Shown here piece after piece: positions 38,301-46,560 of a stretch of 64,000 nucleotides of DNA. The translations under genes and the position numbers were made by a program. The stretch lies in contig NC_068358.1 of NCBI RefSeq assembly GCF_020536995.1, positions 48,456,840-48,520,839 of the forward strand. Reading direction: 5' to 3'. How positions within the stretch are numbered: position 1 is the stretch's first letter; each line of letters opens with the position of its first letter. The notes below the pieces were generated by a model that saw nothing but the letters and a program-made list of their open reading frames with translations, did no database searches and was not told the origin of the DNA. This stretch comes from Dreissena polymorpha. Taxonomy: Eukaryota; Mollusca; Bivalvia; Myida; Dreissenidae.

Positions 38301-41300
38301 TTGTTTATAGGTTGGGGTCATGTTGGTAAACAAGAATGCAAAATATGAAAGCAATATGTCAAGGGACAAAGAAAATATTCTGGGTAGTACGAAAACATTA
38401 ACATTTGCATGCTAACGCAGACGCAGAAGCTGAGGGTGAGTAGTATAGCTCCACTATATATATTTCATATATAATAGTCTAGCTAAAAATTAACATGTAC
38501 AAAATCAGTGTTCCTTATAGCAATAGCCAAAATTTCAAGGCTAGATGTGGTTTGCTAACATAAATTTAAGTTAACGAGATACCAAATGTTTGTTTTTATA
38601 TTTTGTGTGACAATGTGAATTTCCCGCAACAATATCCAAACATTTAAGAGCCAACTTAATATTGGCTTTGAGCAGCTCACGGGAGCTAGGTCGTGATTCC
38701 GAAACTGCCAGAAGCCAATCTCGCGTTTGCTCGTAAATATGCAGATATTGTCACTATAAATTCACATGGAATATATTGTGATACAAAAAATAAAATAATA
38801 TAAATGATAACAACAAGATTTTTGATAAATATCTCGAACAAAAATTGACCATTTAAGACATGTGTCTTGAGAGAAGTGGGTTCAATCTGAAACACTGGAC
38901 ACTTCTGACCAATATTCAAATAAATTCCTGCAGGGTAAAAGATTGCTCATCTGTGTTATAGATAGTCTTCTCTCAGGGTTTTGAACTTTTGAGGATAAGG
39001 TCACTACTGGCTTGAAAAATTGAGAACAAAATATGGCATAATTAAGGGCCATGGGCCCTAAGGCACTATATGAGGTATCAGGACAAACGGCAACCGGACA
39101 ATCAGCACCCTGTGTTTTTTTGTATACCCGGATGGTCAGCACTCTGAAAATTTGTCAACCAGGACAATTAGCACCGGATTTAATTGTTAATCTGAACAAT
39201 CGGCACCCAATTAAAGGGTCCGAAAATTAGCCCCATTCCCAATGCAAATCTGGTTGTTTTTTTCCCAATAAAAAAAATCCCAATTCCACAAAAAAAAATT
39301 ATTTTTTTTTAAACCTTTAAATATATAAGTTAACCTGATCCAGTGTATAAAATAGAATAATATTGCATAATTAAATTATCTGTTGCCTTCAATTTGTTTT
39401 AAAAACAGTAAAATATGTTACATTGATTATTTTAAGACTTTCCTTATTTTGCCCAAAATCCGCGTTTCGCGCGATTTTTTCCCCTCAAAAAAGGCAAGGC
39501 CCTTTCCCCAAAATCTGATATAAGAACTTGCACTTATCACACATGTTCATAATATTTTGTACAATTTTAATAATATGTTATCAAAACAGTCATTATTTAC
39601 CAGTTAACGGCTTCTTTGAAATATAAGAAACACTATTTACATGCAATTATTTTTCCCAATTGAGCCAGTTTTGCGATTATTTTTTTTCCCAAAATTGGGT
39701 ATTTCACAACGTGAAATTCCAAAAATTCCAGTGTGGCGTTTTCCCAAAATGGAGCAGAAAAGGCCTGAAGTCCGTCAGCACCTTGTTAAACTAATTAGTC
39801 TTATTCGCTAATTGGTTTGGTAAAAGGTAGATAAATAAATCCTGTCAACAAACTGTGTTATAGAAGTGTGGATCGATTAACTTTATCTTCTTATTAGTTT
39901 AATTACACCTCTAAACAATTTACAAACCTCAAAGACAATTAAAGCATTCCTAAACTTATGATTTTCCTCGAAAACAACAAACTGCCAATAAAAATAAGTG
40001 CAAATGAAAGAACACAAATTGAAACATTTCATAACCAAAATGCAATTCATCACGCCACATAATTTAAGGTGTGCAAAGGTTGTGTTTCGAAAACTACTTG
40101 TACACACAACAAAAAACCTGGAATGATAGCATACGTTGGACATGCACCAAGAGACAAGTGTTTTCATGCAAGTGTGCGCTGACTTCTGACTTAAAAATGA
40201 GTAAACTCTACAATTTCTGATGCATTAGGCAATATAATATATTAAAATATATATATATATATATATATTATCAGAAGGGATAAGAGAGGTACTGTTCCTG
40301 CAGAGCCAGAGACAATTTCTTCCATACCGTACCTACTCCCCGAATCTTATGCTAACACTGTTTTATGTGAATTGGGAATAAGACATCAAACTGGGAATGG
40401 ACATCATTTTGGTGATTTTCTCAAACAAAACTATTCATTTCATGATCTACATTTATTTTTGTAATATATTATCTATAATTTAAGCTAAATAAGCAATTTT
40501 CCATGACTTTTTCATTAACAGTGATTGTATTTTTATCATTTAAAGTGTATTTTTAAACCGTGTCCATGCGTCCACACAGTTCATTTCAGGAGGATTTTTT
40601 TTTTAAATTAATAAAAATTCCAGTTTTGAAGTAAAATCAATTTAAATGATGTTATTATATATGCAAGTATCTGTTTTAATTATAATTTGTCAAACTAGAT
40701 AAATACAACATATAAAACTGCATATTATGCACTTTTGATAAAACACAATTTATTCCCAAATTGATGTCTTATTCCCAATTCACATAATACAGTCCACTCT
40801 CGTTATCTCGACATCGGATATCTCGATATTCTCAATATGTCGAAGTAAGCTCAATGTCCCAACTTTTTTCCTTCTTTATCTATATAAATAAACATCGCAT
40901 ATCTCCATTTTCGTTATGTCGAATTATTCGATATGTCGATATAAAATTTTGTCCTGGGTCCCGATTTTACATGTATTTACTGCGGTTTATCTCGAAGTGC
41001 GAATAACTGTCCCAGTGTCTGCAAAAGGTGAGAAATATTTTCTTTGATACTTCACCGTCCCGCTTCGCCCGGCTGCTCCCGATACTGTGCGGTAGGAAAT
41101 TGATCCGTTGATTGCATTAATGATCACACGTGTGTAATGTCGTTAGCCATTAACACTTGAGTAAGGTCCGTCACTTTAACATCAATTAACTGCAATTAAT
41201 ACACAATCTGCCGAAAGGCCGAAAGACTAATTGTTTTTACAAACAACATTCCAAAATGCATTGAGTTATATTTTTGCTTATATTAATGGCTCTTCATTTT

Positions 41301-44300
41301 TATTTGATCCTGTACTAATAATCGATTGAACTCTGCATTTCAAACTACAAAATGTACATGTACAGTTCAGTATTCCGGTACGTGATTTACGCATGGTCAG
41401 ATGGAAAACCCTCATCTTGATTGGACGTCAATTGCATAATAACTTTAAATAGCAACATAACCGGATGTTTACTCAACAGTTTAGAAAAATTATAACCGCA
41501 TGTGTTCATGCAATTCTGTAATAATTAAAACGTCGTTTTAAGCATTTAAATAGCAAAATAAATCGTGCTTCGTAAAAACGCGTATATATCAGGTAGAGAG
41601 TATTATGCCACACGGTGACGTCCTTAGACCACTTAGCAGGTATTTAGATGTTTAAAAAAAAACAAGGTAAATTTTCGTCACATCTTTTCTTTGAAAACGC
41701 CTAATCGGATATCTCGAACTCTCGTTATCTCGATATTTTTTCTTGTTCACGCCGACTTCGAGATAACGAGAATGGACTGTACAGTCATTGCTACTACATC
41801 TTCTGAGAATACCGATCGATTTCTCGTCTATGACAACGGTTTGGAAACTGCACGGTTATTGGTATACTGCAGTCGTGTTGGGTGAGAGTTGCTGGGCAAA
41901 GCAGATACTTGGTTCATGAACGGGCCGCATTCAACAGCGACACAACAATTCGCACAACTGTTTTGCATCCGAGTGCCACTAGAAGATGGACACGCCACAG
42001 CTTCAGCTGCCTTTAGTCTCCCCCGGAAAGCAGCAAGAGCACAACGAGTTTTCTTCACCTACATCCTGTATGCATGTCTGCCTTAAGATGCGTGACCGTC
42101 GCTGTCAACTGTCATTATTGACTACCATCCACAATACTGTCCTCTAGGTCATCAGCCAGAACATCAAAATCCAGGTATAAAAGTTATTTCTGTAATGTTT
42201 GGCTTTTCAGATAAGAATTCTCTTAAGTCTTTGTATGTTGTCAGGATTTTTTTTTATGCGAAAGCTTCATTATAAGTCGGGTGTCATTAATATCTAGTAT
42301 AATGATATTTAGAAGCTGGACATATATTGCATTTATTTAGACTGTCTGTGATTCCGATTAGTTAATGATAACATTTTATATTCTAGGGTTGTTTCTATCA
42401 CCTAATCCAATCGACATGGAGACGAATACAGACCGAGGGATTACAGGCCCTTTACCACAAGGACGAAAAGGTTCGACATTTCTTTGGTATGCTAGACGGT
42501 CTCGCCGTCCTACCAAATCAACTCTTTGACGAAGGCATGGCACATCTTAGGACACTCCCCGCAGAAGCCCTAACTTTGACACCACGTGACCGAAACTTGC
42601 CGCTAGGTGATGTCGGGCGGAGAGATGGTATTCACAGCCCTTACAACACGTTTCCCACCATCTGTGATATCTTCACACGGCAACCATCAATGGCCATGCT
42701 AGGACCAAAAATGTTTGTGAATCGTGTAACTGCAGGTTTTGACAGTTGGTTGGACACACTAACTCGTCATTGTGGACAGTGGTCGAGTGTACCAGAAGGA
42801 TAACGCAATGGTAGGGGCAGATGTCCACAGGCACTGCTCCGGGCAATCTGTATCAAGGAAGCGCAAGAAGGCCATAATCGCCCACCAATGCCGCCTAAAC
42901 AGACTGTGCAAGAAGCTATAAAACAAGGAGCTTCTTCTACCAGAATTCCTCAAATCTATCTGGAAGGGTGTTTGCTTAGCGTAAGAGTCTGCTGCTTATA
43001 ACTTAAGGGGATGTTCATTTTTAAACATGATAGTGACGTTATGCTTTGTTTTAAGGAATTTATTGTATTTTGTACATTAAGTTGTGTTCGCTTAGCTTAA
43101 TCATATGTTAATAGTCTGCTGCTGACAATTTTAGGCGATTTGCTTTATTTTTCATATTAATGGCTAAGTAATTTCCAATAATTGTCAAAAGGGGAAAATG
43201 ATATTTCTGCTTGGACTACGGATGTTTTTAAATTTTGATAGATACATGTACCATTTGACAACAAAATAAATAACAAGATGGAAATTACAACTGGCTTGCA
43301 GTTTCCTTGCCCCAATATATGTATACAAAACCGTACATTCCTTTGTATAGCGCGCAGTTTTTTACCTCCAAATTAAAAAGTTGGTGCGCGTAATACATTG
43401 ATACAACGCTTTACTTGCTGTTAAATTGCGAATAATTCATTTCATAATTGTAAATAATCATAATAGCCGCCATTTTTTTTAGTCTAGAAAACTACACCCT
43501 ATAATCTTACAGAATGAAGGGGCCATTGTCGTAACAACATAAAGTCGGTAACGGCAGATATGGACAGTGTCGCATAAGTTATTAACAATAAAAAAAATGT
43601 TGGAATAAAGGATGCAAACATTTATTTGTCTGTGTTTGTGCATACGTTGGACTGGTAAAGGTATTTGGTCATTTTTGCAGGTAACCGTTGGTGTGAACAG
43701 AGACGTCTTAAGTGTTTTCCATTTTGGTCCAGGTTTTTGGCGCATTCATTGTTCATCACATTCAGGCCTGTGTAAAGCGAGAAACAATAACCCAACTTGT
43801 CCAACATAATAGAACAGTTTTACGTCAATACTGACATGTCTCAACAACTGTCTCCCATGCGCCACAAAGTTTTATTCAGCATTCAAATTTAAGGCTCATG
43901 CTTTCCCCGAGTTAGAATGACATGATGTACATGAATTCTTATTTTCTCACGTTTTACACGAAATGCACGTGGACTGTTAATCTGTTGCTAGAAAATTACA
44001 AAATTGTCAAAAAAGTATAGTGCTATGCAACCCATGCTCCTAATCATAATGACGCTTCTTTTTTTTGAATGCTTACCAGTAATTAAGCTTTCCAATGCCC
44101 CAGATTATTGGATTGCGCAATAGTAAAGTGGCAGCCATTTTCGGTCCAATTTGGTGGTTTTATTCTCTTTAAATACTTTTTTCTCCATTTTTGCATTAAT
44201 AAAACAGTCTGCGTGCTATACATGGGAGCGCGCTATACGAGGTAAAATTCGGTATATAATTTGAAAACACCACAATACAGAAAGATCTCCTTTTATCGCA

Positions 44301-45646
44301 AAGTCCATCATTTATTATTTACATTGACAATAAGCAATTTCTTTTTTTCCAACCAATAAGCGGATTAGACTTATCAGTGTTGACGGGATTTTCTTTCGCT
44401 GTAGAGTCAAATCAAGTCAAATGTCTTAATTGGTAAAAACACATTAACTGTTTCTTAGTGTTAAATCGGGTGCCGTTTGTCCGGGTGTACAATTTAATCG
44501 GGTGCCGATTGTCCTGGTTGACAAATTTATAAGGTGCAGACTGTCCGGTAACGCAAAAAAACACAGGGTGCTGATTGTCCTACAATCACTTCCTTAGACC
44601 CAAAGGAACAAAACTATTCTGAAAAAGTGTGCAATGATTTATGAAGATTGGACCAACAAAGTGACTTCTAGCATATTATTTGACCTAGTGACCTAGATTA
44701 AGCTCATATGACCCTGTTTCAATCTCAACCAAAATTTTATAGGGAAAAATGTTCTGACAAACTTCCAAAAACATTGGCAATTACATGTGGCTAATATAGT
44801 GTCAACACATGCTTTCACTATAGCCATATAAGGATAACTGCCCACCCCAGCCCATCCCAATTAAAAAATACATATAATTAAGATAAATGAAAAAAATTCC
44901 TTTATTGGTCATGCGACCAAATCACAATCATGCAAAACACAAACACTTACATTGCAGGAGGGTCTTAAATTTGTTTCACTCTTTACATGCAACATTCGCA
45001 TGGATAGTGTGCCCATAAAGACCATGTATATTAACTAATACTTATGATGCAGATAAGCATCGACTTCCACGATGAAATGTGCCGCCTTGGAGGAAGAAGA
45101 AAATGACTGTTAAATAAAAAGTAGGGTTATTGTTTTAATGCATTGCAATTATCATCATTGAAATCTATATACCCATGAAGTTTCATGTTGAAATCTTGAA
45201 TAGTAGCTGAGATACAGCCGATAAAATATGAAGGCATCCAAATAATTCCCATGAGCATGTTAAGCTCAGGTGAGCTTAAAACAATGTTTCATAATCCTTT
45301 AATGTAAAGGAAGCATAAACTTGACACGAATATAGGTTTGTCTAAATTCTTGAGTAAAACGTTCTATTAGTCCCATATAGCTTTAATATTTCAATATATT
45401 CCAAAGTTTCAAACTGGAAAAGTTTAAACAGACCATCAGAACAACAACACGAAGTGATTCCATAAAGCATCCTCATACATTATTAAATTGTGGCAGGGAC
45501 ATAATTAACACTAGTCAATACAATGAAGCTCTTACTTGTTATGGCAAATAGTACTAGTCCAACCCCGATCACAATGGCAAATAGTATTGCAGCTATTATA
45601 ATCACAGCCACTACTAGGGAACTGCTCGCATTTGTACAATCAGTTC
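20266..45646 (-). CDS. Single-pass membrane protein gene (nine phase-matched exons)
   Basis: Nine exons on the minus strand join in one frame: 45646-45536, 34035-33976, 29098-28641, 26318-26246, 25307-25212, 23827-23726, 22774-22706, 21075-21010, 20322-20266. Each has AG/GT borders and a length that fits its phases (1-1, 1-1, 1-0, 0-1, then all 1-1), 364 codons in total. The order is: extracellular stub GTDCTNASSS, one membrane helix, a basic amphipathic stretch, four to five tandem 25-residue repeats, then short acidic and Ser/Thr-rich segments. This looks like the membrane and cytoplasmic part of a type I receptor-like protein. I do not recognise the family. The 5' exons are missing or uncertain (53647-53756 fits by phase) and the 3' end may be at 16648. 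Introns are filled with mobile elements. Missed exons are possible. Confidence 0.6.
21010..21075 (-). CDS. Exon: charged segment
   Basis: Phase 1-1 exon of 66 nt between 'ccttttttcag' and 'gtacaaaat', coding EVLVDTSKEPKEEDHFLPRK then GR. Acidic-basic and probably disordered. Confidence 0.5.
21460..21800 (+). repeat. Dispersed repeat, partner of 24030-24390
   Basis: It shares long stretches with 24030-24390 ('atggaaatagaatgatatca', 'ttacagtcaggacaagca', 'tattaaacccaccacgccat'). Both copies lie in introns of the membrane-protein gene. It holds no coding frame. Confidence 0.6.
22706..22774 (-). CDS. Exon: acidic segment
   Basis: Phase 1-1 exon of 69 nt between 'gttttttcag' and 'gtttttcc', coding ENRVDDDNKDPESELLLSAD then NNT. 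Acidic and probably disordered. Confidence 0.55.
23415..24009. repeat. Tandem segmental duplication, left copy (carries an exon)
   Basis: The stretch matches 24395-25476: both share 'accaagacttgg', 'aatcataaggctagggttcc', the exon with its flanking introns, and 'catggccttgaatggaaatt'. The left copy lacks the roughly 520 bp element present in the right copy. Confidence 0.8.
23726..23827 (-). CDS. Exon: Gly/Ala-rich segment, duplicate of the exon at 25212
   Basis: Phase 1-1 exon of 102 nt between 'atttctag' and 'gtatggc', coding AETTAVLSEKPIDGADAGAG then GSSVPQISIEAVND. It is homologous to the exon at 25212-25307 with an in-frame difference of two codons in the Gly/Ala stretch. Confidence 0.65.
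24030..24390 (+). repeat. Dispersed repeat, partner of 21460-21800
   Basis: It separates the two copies of the tandem duplication and matches 21460-21800 through most of its length. Confidence 0.6.
24556..25074 (+). mobile_element. HINE-like element, family E
   Basis: It starts AACAAGAAACCGTCCGCGAC and ends TTTTGCGGAAGCATA after a 'cggacagacagacagacg' tract. ATGCTCC near the 5' end pairs imperfectly with GGAAGCAT at the 3' end. The core has two units of about 165 bp ('ggccataactctgtgaaaaa', 'cccataaagtttcattgaat'). The duplicate locus at 23566-23585 shows the empty site, so both borders are set by comparison. Confidence 0.8.
25212..25307 (-). CDS. Exon: Gly/Ala-rich segment, duplicate of the exon at 23726
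   Basis: Phase 1-1 exon of 96 nt between 'atttctag' and 'gtatgac', coding AETADVLSETPMDGAGAGES then SVSRTPIQVVDD. Both duplicates keep their frame and splice sites. Confidence 0.65.
26246..26318 (-). CDS. Exon: QETQTA repeat segment
   Basis: Phase 0-1 exon of 73 nt between 'actatattgcag' and 'gtaaggga', coding AQCQETQTALQETQTAHKQK then TSIS. The heptad-like duplication QETQTA could be helical. Confidence 0.55.
26818..28234 (+). mobile_element. HINE-like element, family B, copy 2
   Basis: Same ends as the copy at 10350, with about eight tandem units of roughly 155 bp ('gaccaagtttggtgaagat'). It closes with a 'gaccgacagacagactgacc' tract and the hairpin CTATATACCCCCC...TGTGGGGGTATAA. Confidence 0.8.
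28262..28546 (+). mobile_element. HINE-like element, family D, 3' part
   Basis: It shares 'atgaaagcaatatgtcaagg' and 'agagttgtctgctcttgttt' with the larger copy at 37840-38490. It ends 'atagctccactatatatatt' then 'tcatatataatagtcgagct', a hairpin-capable end. The 5' end is missing. Confidence 0.6.
28641..29098 (-). CDS. Exon: tandem 25-residue repeats
   Basis: Phase 1-0 exon of 458 nt between 'tttaactgcag' and 'gtcagaga'. It opens EIKKGLDRIDTPAHYGQNDE and then runs through about five 75 bp tandem units; the unit reads GNGHVAVPHVPVPINTPTHN followed by GQNEA. It ends EKDLIFDNVK. The first unit is the most diverged, and the last four are close at the DNA level, so the array is still expanding by unequal exchange while keeping frame. 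The unit is rich in Val, Pro, His and Asn and does not match a repeat family I know. A longer plus-strand open frame over the same stretch is the antisense shadow. Confidence 0.65.
29360..29640 (+). mobile_element. HINE-like element, family C, copy 2 (single unit)
   Basis: It starts AACAAGAGATGTGTTTGTCA and ends in 'tatgcccccgatctttcgat' then 'ccggtggcata'. One core unit ('cactcaaaatgtgcagctcc'). Confidence 0.75.
29641..30859. other. Stretch without supported gene
   Basis: AT-rich to about 30240, then less AT-rich. The part 30600-30850 lies just before the HARBI1-like fossil, with an element in between, and may be its decayed 5' part, but I could not identify conserved residues. Confidence 0.35.
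30860..31480 (+). mobile_element. HINE-like element, family C, copy 3 (mosaic core)
   Basis: It starts AACAAGAGATGTGTTCGCCA and ends 'ccccttttcttcgaaagggg' then 'gcata'. Its core begins with family C units and ends with a unit of the family B kind ('ttgacccgacatgaccca', 'acttctgaccaaga'), so it is a mosaic. Confidence 0.65.
31495..32080 (+). pseudogene. Decayed PIF/Harbinger (HARBI1-like) transposase
   Basis: The plus strand reads YQEIMTHIEQRIKLKMFYYR at 31510-31575, then DSYHHLMCDFRVAHNAISKI and ICQVCNAIFE at 31620-31712, the 'sf.v..nTis.iv..vc.ai' helix that precedes the DDE core in HARBI1-like proteins. Further on come GVKHIAANFPRHGSSLNYNY (aligning with GKHVAIKCP.nSGS.YyNYK) and HSIILMVLADAN, then MELGSN. 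Four or more stops interrupt the frame, and the GALDGKH catalytic Asp is not intact. The copy is dead; the element at 30860 sits in front of it. Confidence 0.65.
32495..32975. repeat. Inverted repeat, arms of about 105 bp
   Basis: The left arm (32495-32600) holds 'tttgatatcagactatttta' with 'gtgatttcctgtta', then 'agtaagtattcaattcagtg'. The right arm (32865-32975) holds their reverse complements. The loop is about 260 bp and AT-rich. The outer ends coincide with the start of the match; this may be a small foldback element. Confidence 0.7.
33072..33203 (+). mobile_element. HINE-like element, family C variant, short
   Basis: It starts AACAAGATGTGTTTTTGAAA and ends 'actcggggacataaaaa'. The 5' TGTCCCC and 3' GGGGACA have both changed relative to family C and still pair. 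Most of the core is deleted. Confidence 0.65.
33204..33975. other. Stretch without supported gene
   Basis: Contains short TA-rich runs near 33295-33320 and a G run near 33715-33725. No supported gene. Confidence 0.4.
33976..34035 (-). CDS. Exon: amphipathic juxtamembrane segment
   Basis: Phase 1-1 exon of 60 nt between 'taccttgtag' and 'gtatgtat', coding KAGSPLLRLLKPLIVWLQA. Joined to the membrane exon upstream it follows the helix directly (FAITTKAGSPLL), and joined downstream it leads into EIKKGLDRID. Confidence 0.55.
34864..34960 (+). mobile_element. Orphan 5' end of HINE-like family D
   Basis: It starts AACAAGAGCTGTAAGAGGAC. Its subterminal GCTCGACTATT is the exact reverse complement of AATAGTCGAGC at the 3' end of the family D element ending at 28546. 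No 3' end is present here. Confidence 0.6.
34977..36655 (+). mobile_element. HINE-like element, family F, interrupted
   Basis: It starts AACAAGAGGGTCAAGATGGC and ends in the hairpin AGCTCACCTGAGCAATCAGG then TGAGCT. The subterminal 5' GCTCACCTGA is the exact reverse complement of the 3' TCAGGTGAGC. The core units of about 185 bp ('cactggcggccatgttttt', 'gacttctagagtg') lie at 35930-36590. The stretch from about 35165 to 35930 is foreign: a 'caaattgggaa' repeat and a transposase fragment. Confidence 0.7.
35439..35651 (-). pseudogene. hAT-like transposase fragment (KIAA1586/ZNF862-like)
   Basis: The minus strand codes a 70-residue piece whose middle, PELSAFSVFNLKNIPQSITE then LATQSN, resembles the segment 'lp.F.vFdprn.P......la.yg...i..l...yg' of KIAA1586/ZNF862-like hAT-derived proteins. 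The upstream core and the C-terminal dimerisation region are not seen. The assignment is by pattern memory only. Confidence 0.4.
36757..37625 (+). mobile_element. HINE-like element, family C variant, five units
   Basis: It starts AACAAGATGTGTTTGTGAAA and ends 'tgtccccctctactatagtg' then 'ggggacata'. The subterminal TGTCCCCC pairs with GGGGGACA. The tandem units of about 165 bp ('ggatgaccttgacctttcac', 'caagttgctatcttcaatat') are almost identical, so expansion is recent. It ends with a tract of 'ccaaccaacagaccaac'. Confidence 0.8.
37626..37840. repeat. G-rich low-complexity unit, related to 54492-56340
   Basis: It contains 'tggggggacatatggtgtag', G runs broken by T and A, and 'gtaatttattagatgatgtt', as in 36680-36750 and the array at 54492. 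A proline-rich open frame on the minus strand is its shadow. Confidence 0.6.
37841..38490 (+). mobile_element. HINE-like element, family D, core and 3' end
   Basis: Three to four units of about 150 bp ('ggggccataattat', 'gtctgctcttgtttatag', 'gcaatatgtcaagggaca'), then 'gacgcagaagctgagggtga' and the end 'atataatagtctagctaaaa'. The 5' end is missing. Confidence 0.65.
38504..38790 (+). repeat. Dispersed repeat, partner of 7740-7920
   Basis: Blocks 'gttccttatagcaatagcca' and 'atctcgcgtttgctcgtaaa' correspond to 7740-7920 with one block inverted. Confidence 0.5.
39220..39775. repeat. Dispersed repeat of 'cccaattgggaa' type
   Basis: The blocks 'ccccattcccaatgcaaat', 'ttttcccaaaattgggta' and 'gttttcccaaaatgg' recur, often in inverse orientation, at 49190-49470, 57475-57770 and 35215-35275. 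Borders are not clear. Confidence 0.4.
40246..40269. repeat. (TA)n microsatellite
   Basis: An uninterrupted alternating TA run. A similar but longer run lies at 61783-61815 in an intron of the Academ-like transposase gene. Confidence 0.9.
40790..41779. mobile_element. pogo/Tigger-type non-autonomous element
   Basis: The left end is CAGTCCACTCTCGTTATCTC and the right end, as reverse complement, CAGTCCATTCTCGTTATCTC. Both are flanked by TA (40788-40789 and 41780-41781), the target duplication of the Tc1/mariner-pogo superfamily. Further 'atctcga' repeats line the left 180 bp. No transposase frame is present in the 990 bp, so it depends on an autonomous relative. It sits directly before the MULE transposase coding sequence. 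Confidence 0.8.
41782..42930 (+). pseudogene. Decayed MULE transposase
   Basis: In order, the plus strand codes RFLVYDNGLETARLLVYCSR, then (after a stop) TWFMNGPHSTATQQFAQLFC and IRVPLEDG, the first catalytic-Asp region of MULE transposases in which the usual WFmDGTh Asp reads Asn. An intron-like gap (donor at about 42174, acceptor 'atattctag' at 42386) leads to GCFYHLIQSTWRRIQTEGLQ and FFGMLDGLAVLPNQLFDEGM, the typical CxxH helix and following segment. Past a frame change come NVCESCNCRF and LVGHTNSSLWTVVEC (normally nicEgwN..f..lvgh..psvwt), then KDNAMVGADVHRHCSGQS. At least three frame changes and several stops make it inactive. Confidence 0.8.
43335..44265. mobile_element. Possible nested element with weak inverted ends
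   Basis: 'ttgtatagcgcgcag' at 43350 and, as reverse complement, 'atgtatagcacgcag' at 44210-44224 face each other inside the right half of the MULE. Beyond these short motifs the arms are poor. No coding frame is recognised. Confidence 0.25.
44590..45270 (+). mobile_element. HINE-like element remnant, family F type
   Basis: Phrases of the F core ('gaagattggaccaacaaag', 'gacctagtgacctag', 'gctttcactatagccatata') are followed by the end 'catgttaagctcaggtgagc', which matches the F 3' hairpin. The 5' end is absent, probably lost at the MULE border. Confidence 0.5.
45536..45646 (-). CDS. Exon: transmembrane helix
   Basis: Phase 1-1 exon of 111 nt between 'ttctttacag' and 'gtaagagc'. It codes GTDCTNASSS, a potential N-glycosylation site (NAS) in a short extracellular stub with one Cys, then 24 uninterrupted hydrophobic residues (LVVAVIIIAAILFAIVIGVG and on to FAIT). 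The helix is Ile/Val/Ala/Gly-rich as in type I receptors. It is the most clearly interpretable exon of the minus-strand gene. Confidence 0.7.
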
Positions 45647-46070
45647 CTGTAAAGAAAACAAAAGAACTCTTTTTACACATTTGCAGTCACATAATCTACA
45701 ATTCCTTAATGTAATAAACAAACACATATGACAAGTTACAGATGAAAATGAGCATCATGATGTATCAATTTTATCTGGTTTAGTTTTATGTCATGTCTTG
45801 GTTTTATCATGAATGAACAGCATATTAAATTATATTATGATAGTTGAAAGTGTTCTCTTCAGTGATTCAGATTGATCCCACTTTGCTCAGGACAGATGTC
45901 AATTCTTTCATGAAATTTGTCCTAAATCATAAACAAGAATAGCCTTGGTGTCCTTCACCTTGACCCCAGTGACCTCAAACGTCATCAAAAGGTAGAGGTC
46001 TATGCATGCTACCTACATGCCAAATATGAAAGAGATCGGTAAAGTATTGAAGGAGCTATAAGAAACTGTA

Positions 46071-46560
46071 AACAAGAGCACCGCCTTGCGGGTGCAGACC
46101 GCTCATCTATTTTCTTTTTAAAGGTGAAGGGAGGGGTGGAGTGAAGAGGGGTGTATAGTGTGGGGGTGGACATTTATAACATTATCTTCCAACAATGCGG
46201 AAAAAAATGAAAAAAACAAAAACATTCGGGGGGTGGGGGGGGGGGGGGATTCTTGGGTGCGATGGTTGGACGGGATTTCAAACATAAAATAATAAAAATA
46301 AATATTTGTGTTTTTTAACCGTTTAAAAAAAATAAAATTGGGGGGGGGGGGGTATAGTGTGAGGGTGTGGTGGTAATTTGTGAGATGATCTTAAAAAAAA
46401 ATAATTTTTTTTTTGGGGGGGGGGGGGGGGATTCGGGTGGGGGGAGGGGGGGGGTGGGGGAGGATTCTTGGGTGCGATGGTTGGACGGTATTTAAAACAT
46501 AAAATAATAAAAATAAAAAGTTGTGTTTTTTAACGGTTTAAAAATTTTTTAAAATTGTGG
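46071..46560 (+). repeat. G-run low-complexity element, related to the array at 54492
   Basis: It starts AACAAGAGCACCGCCTTGCG, with 'gtgcagaccgctcat' and 'aaaggtgaagggaggggtgg', followed by two units of A-run, G-run and 'cttgggtgcgatggttggac'. The same 5' sequence opens the array at 54492. Confidence 0.7.

Larger units (their letters stand above)
39081..44580 (+). mobile_element. Mutator-like element (MULE) with repeat-built terminal inverted repeats
   Basis: The left end (39096-39214: GGACAATCAGCACCCTGTGT...) and right end (44464-44580, same sequence as reverse complement) pair at roughly 85 per cent by eye. Each end is built of four to five copies of a motif close to GGACAATCGGCACC, separated by spacers; TTTGTCAACCAGGACAAT is shared. 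Between them lies a decayed MULE transposase (41782-42930). A 990 bp pogo-type element sits inside, and 39220-39775 may be another insertion. No 9-11 bp target duplication was found, so the outer limits are uncertain: the left flank has one extra motif (39081). It lies in an intron of the membrane-protein gene. Confidence 0.65.

Noticed and set aside
39060-44600. Target-site duplication for the MULE
   Set aside because: No 9-11 bp direct repeat could be matched at the outer ends; a faint similarity between the flanks (gggccctaagg and gggtctaagg) is inverted and may belong to another repeat.
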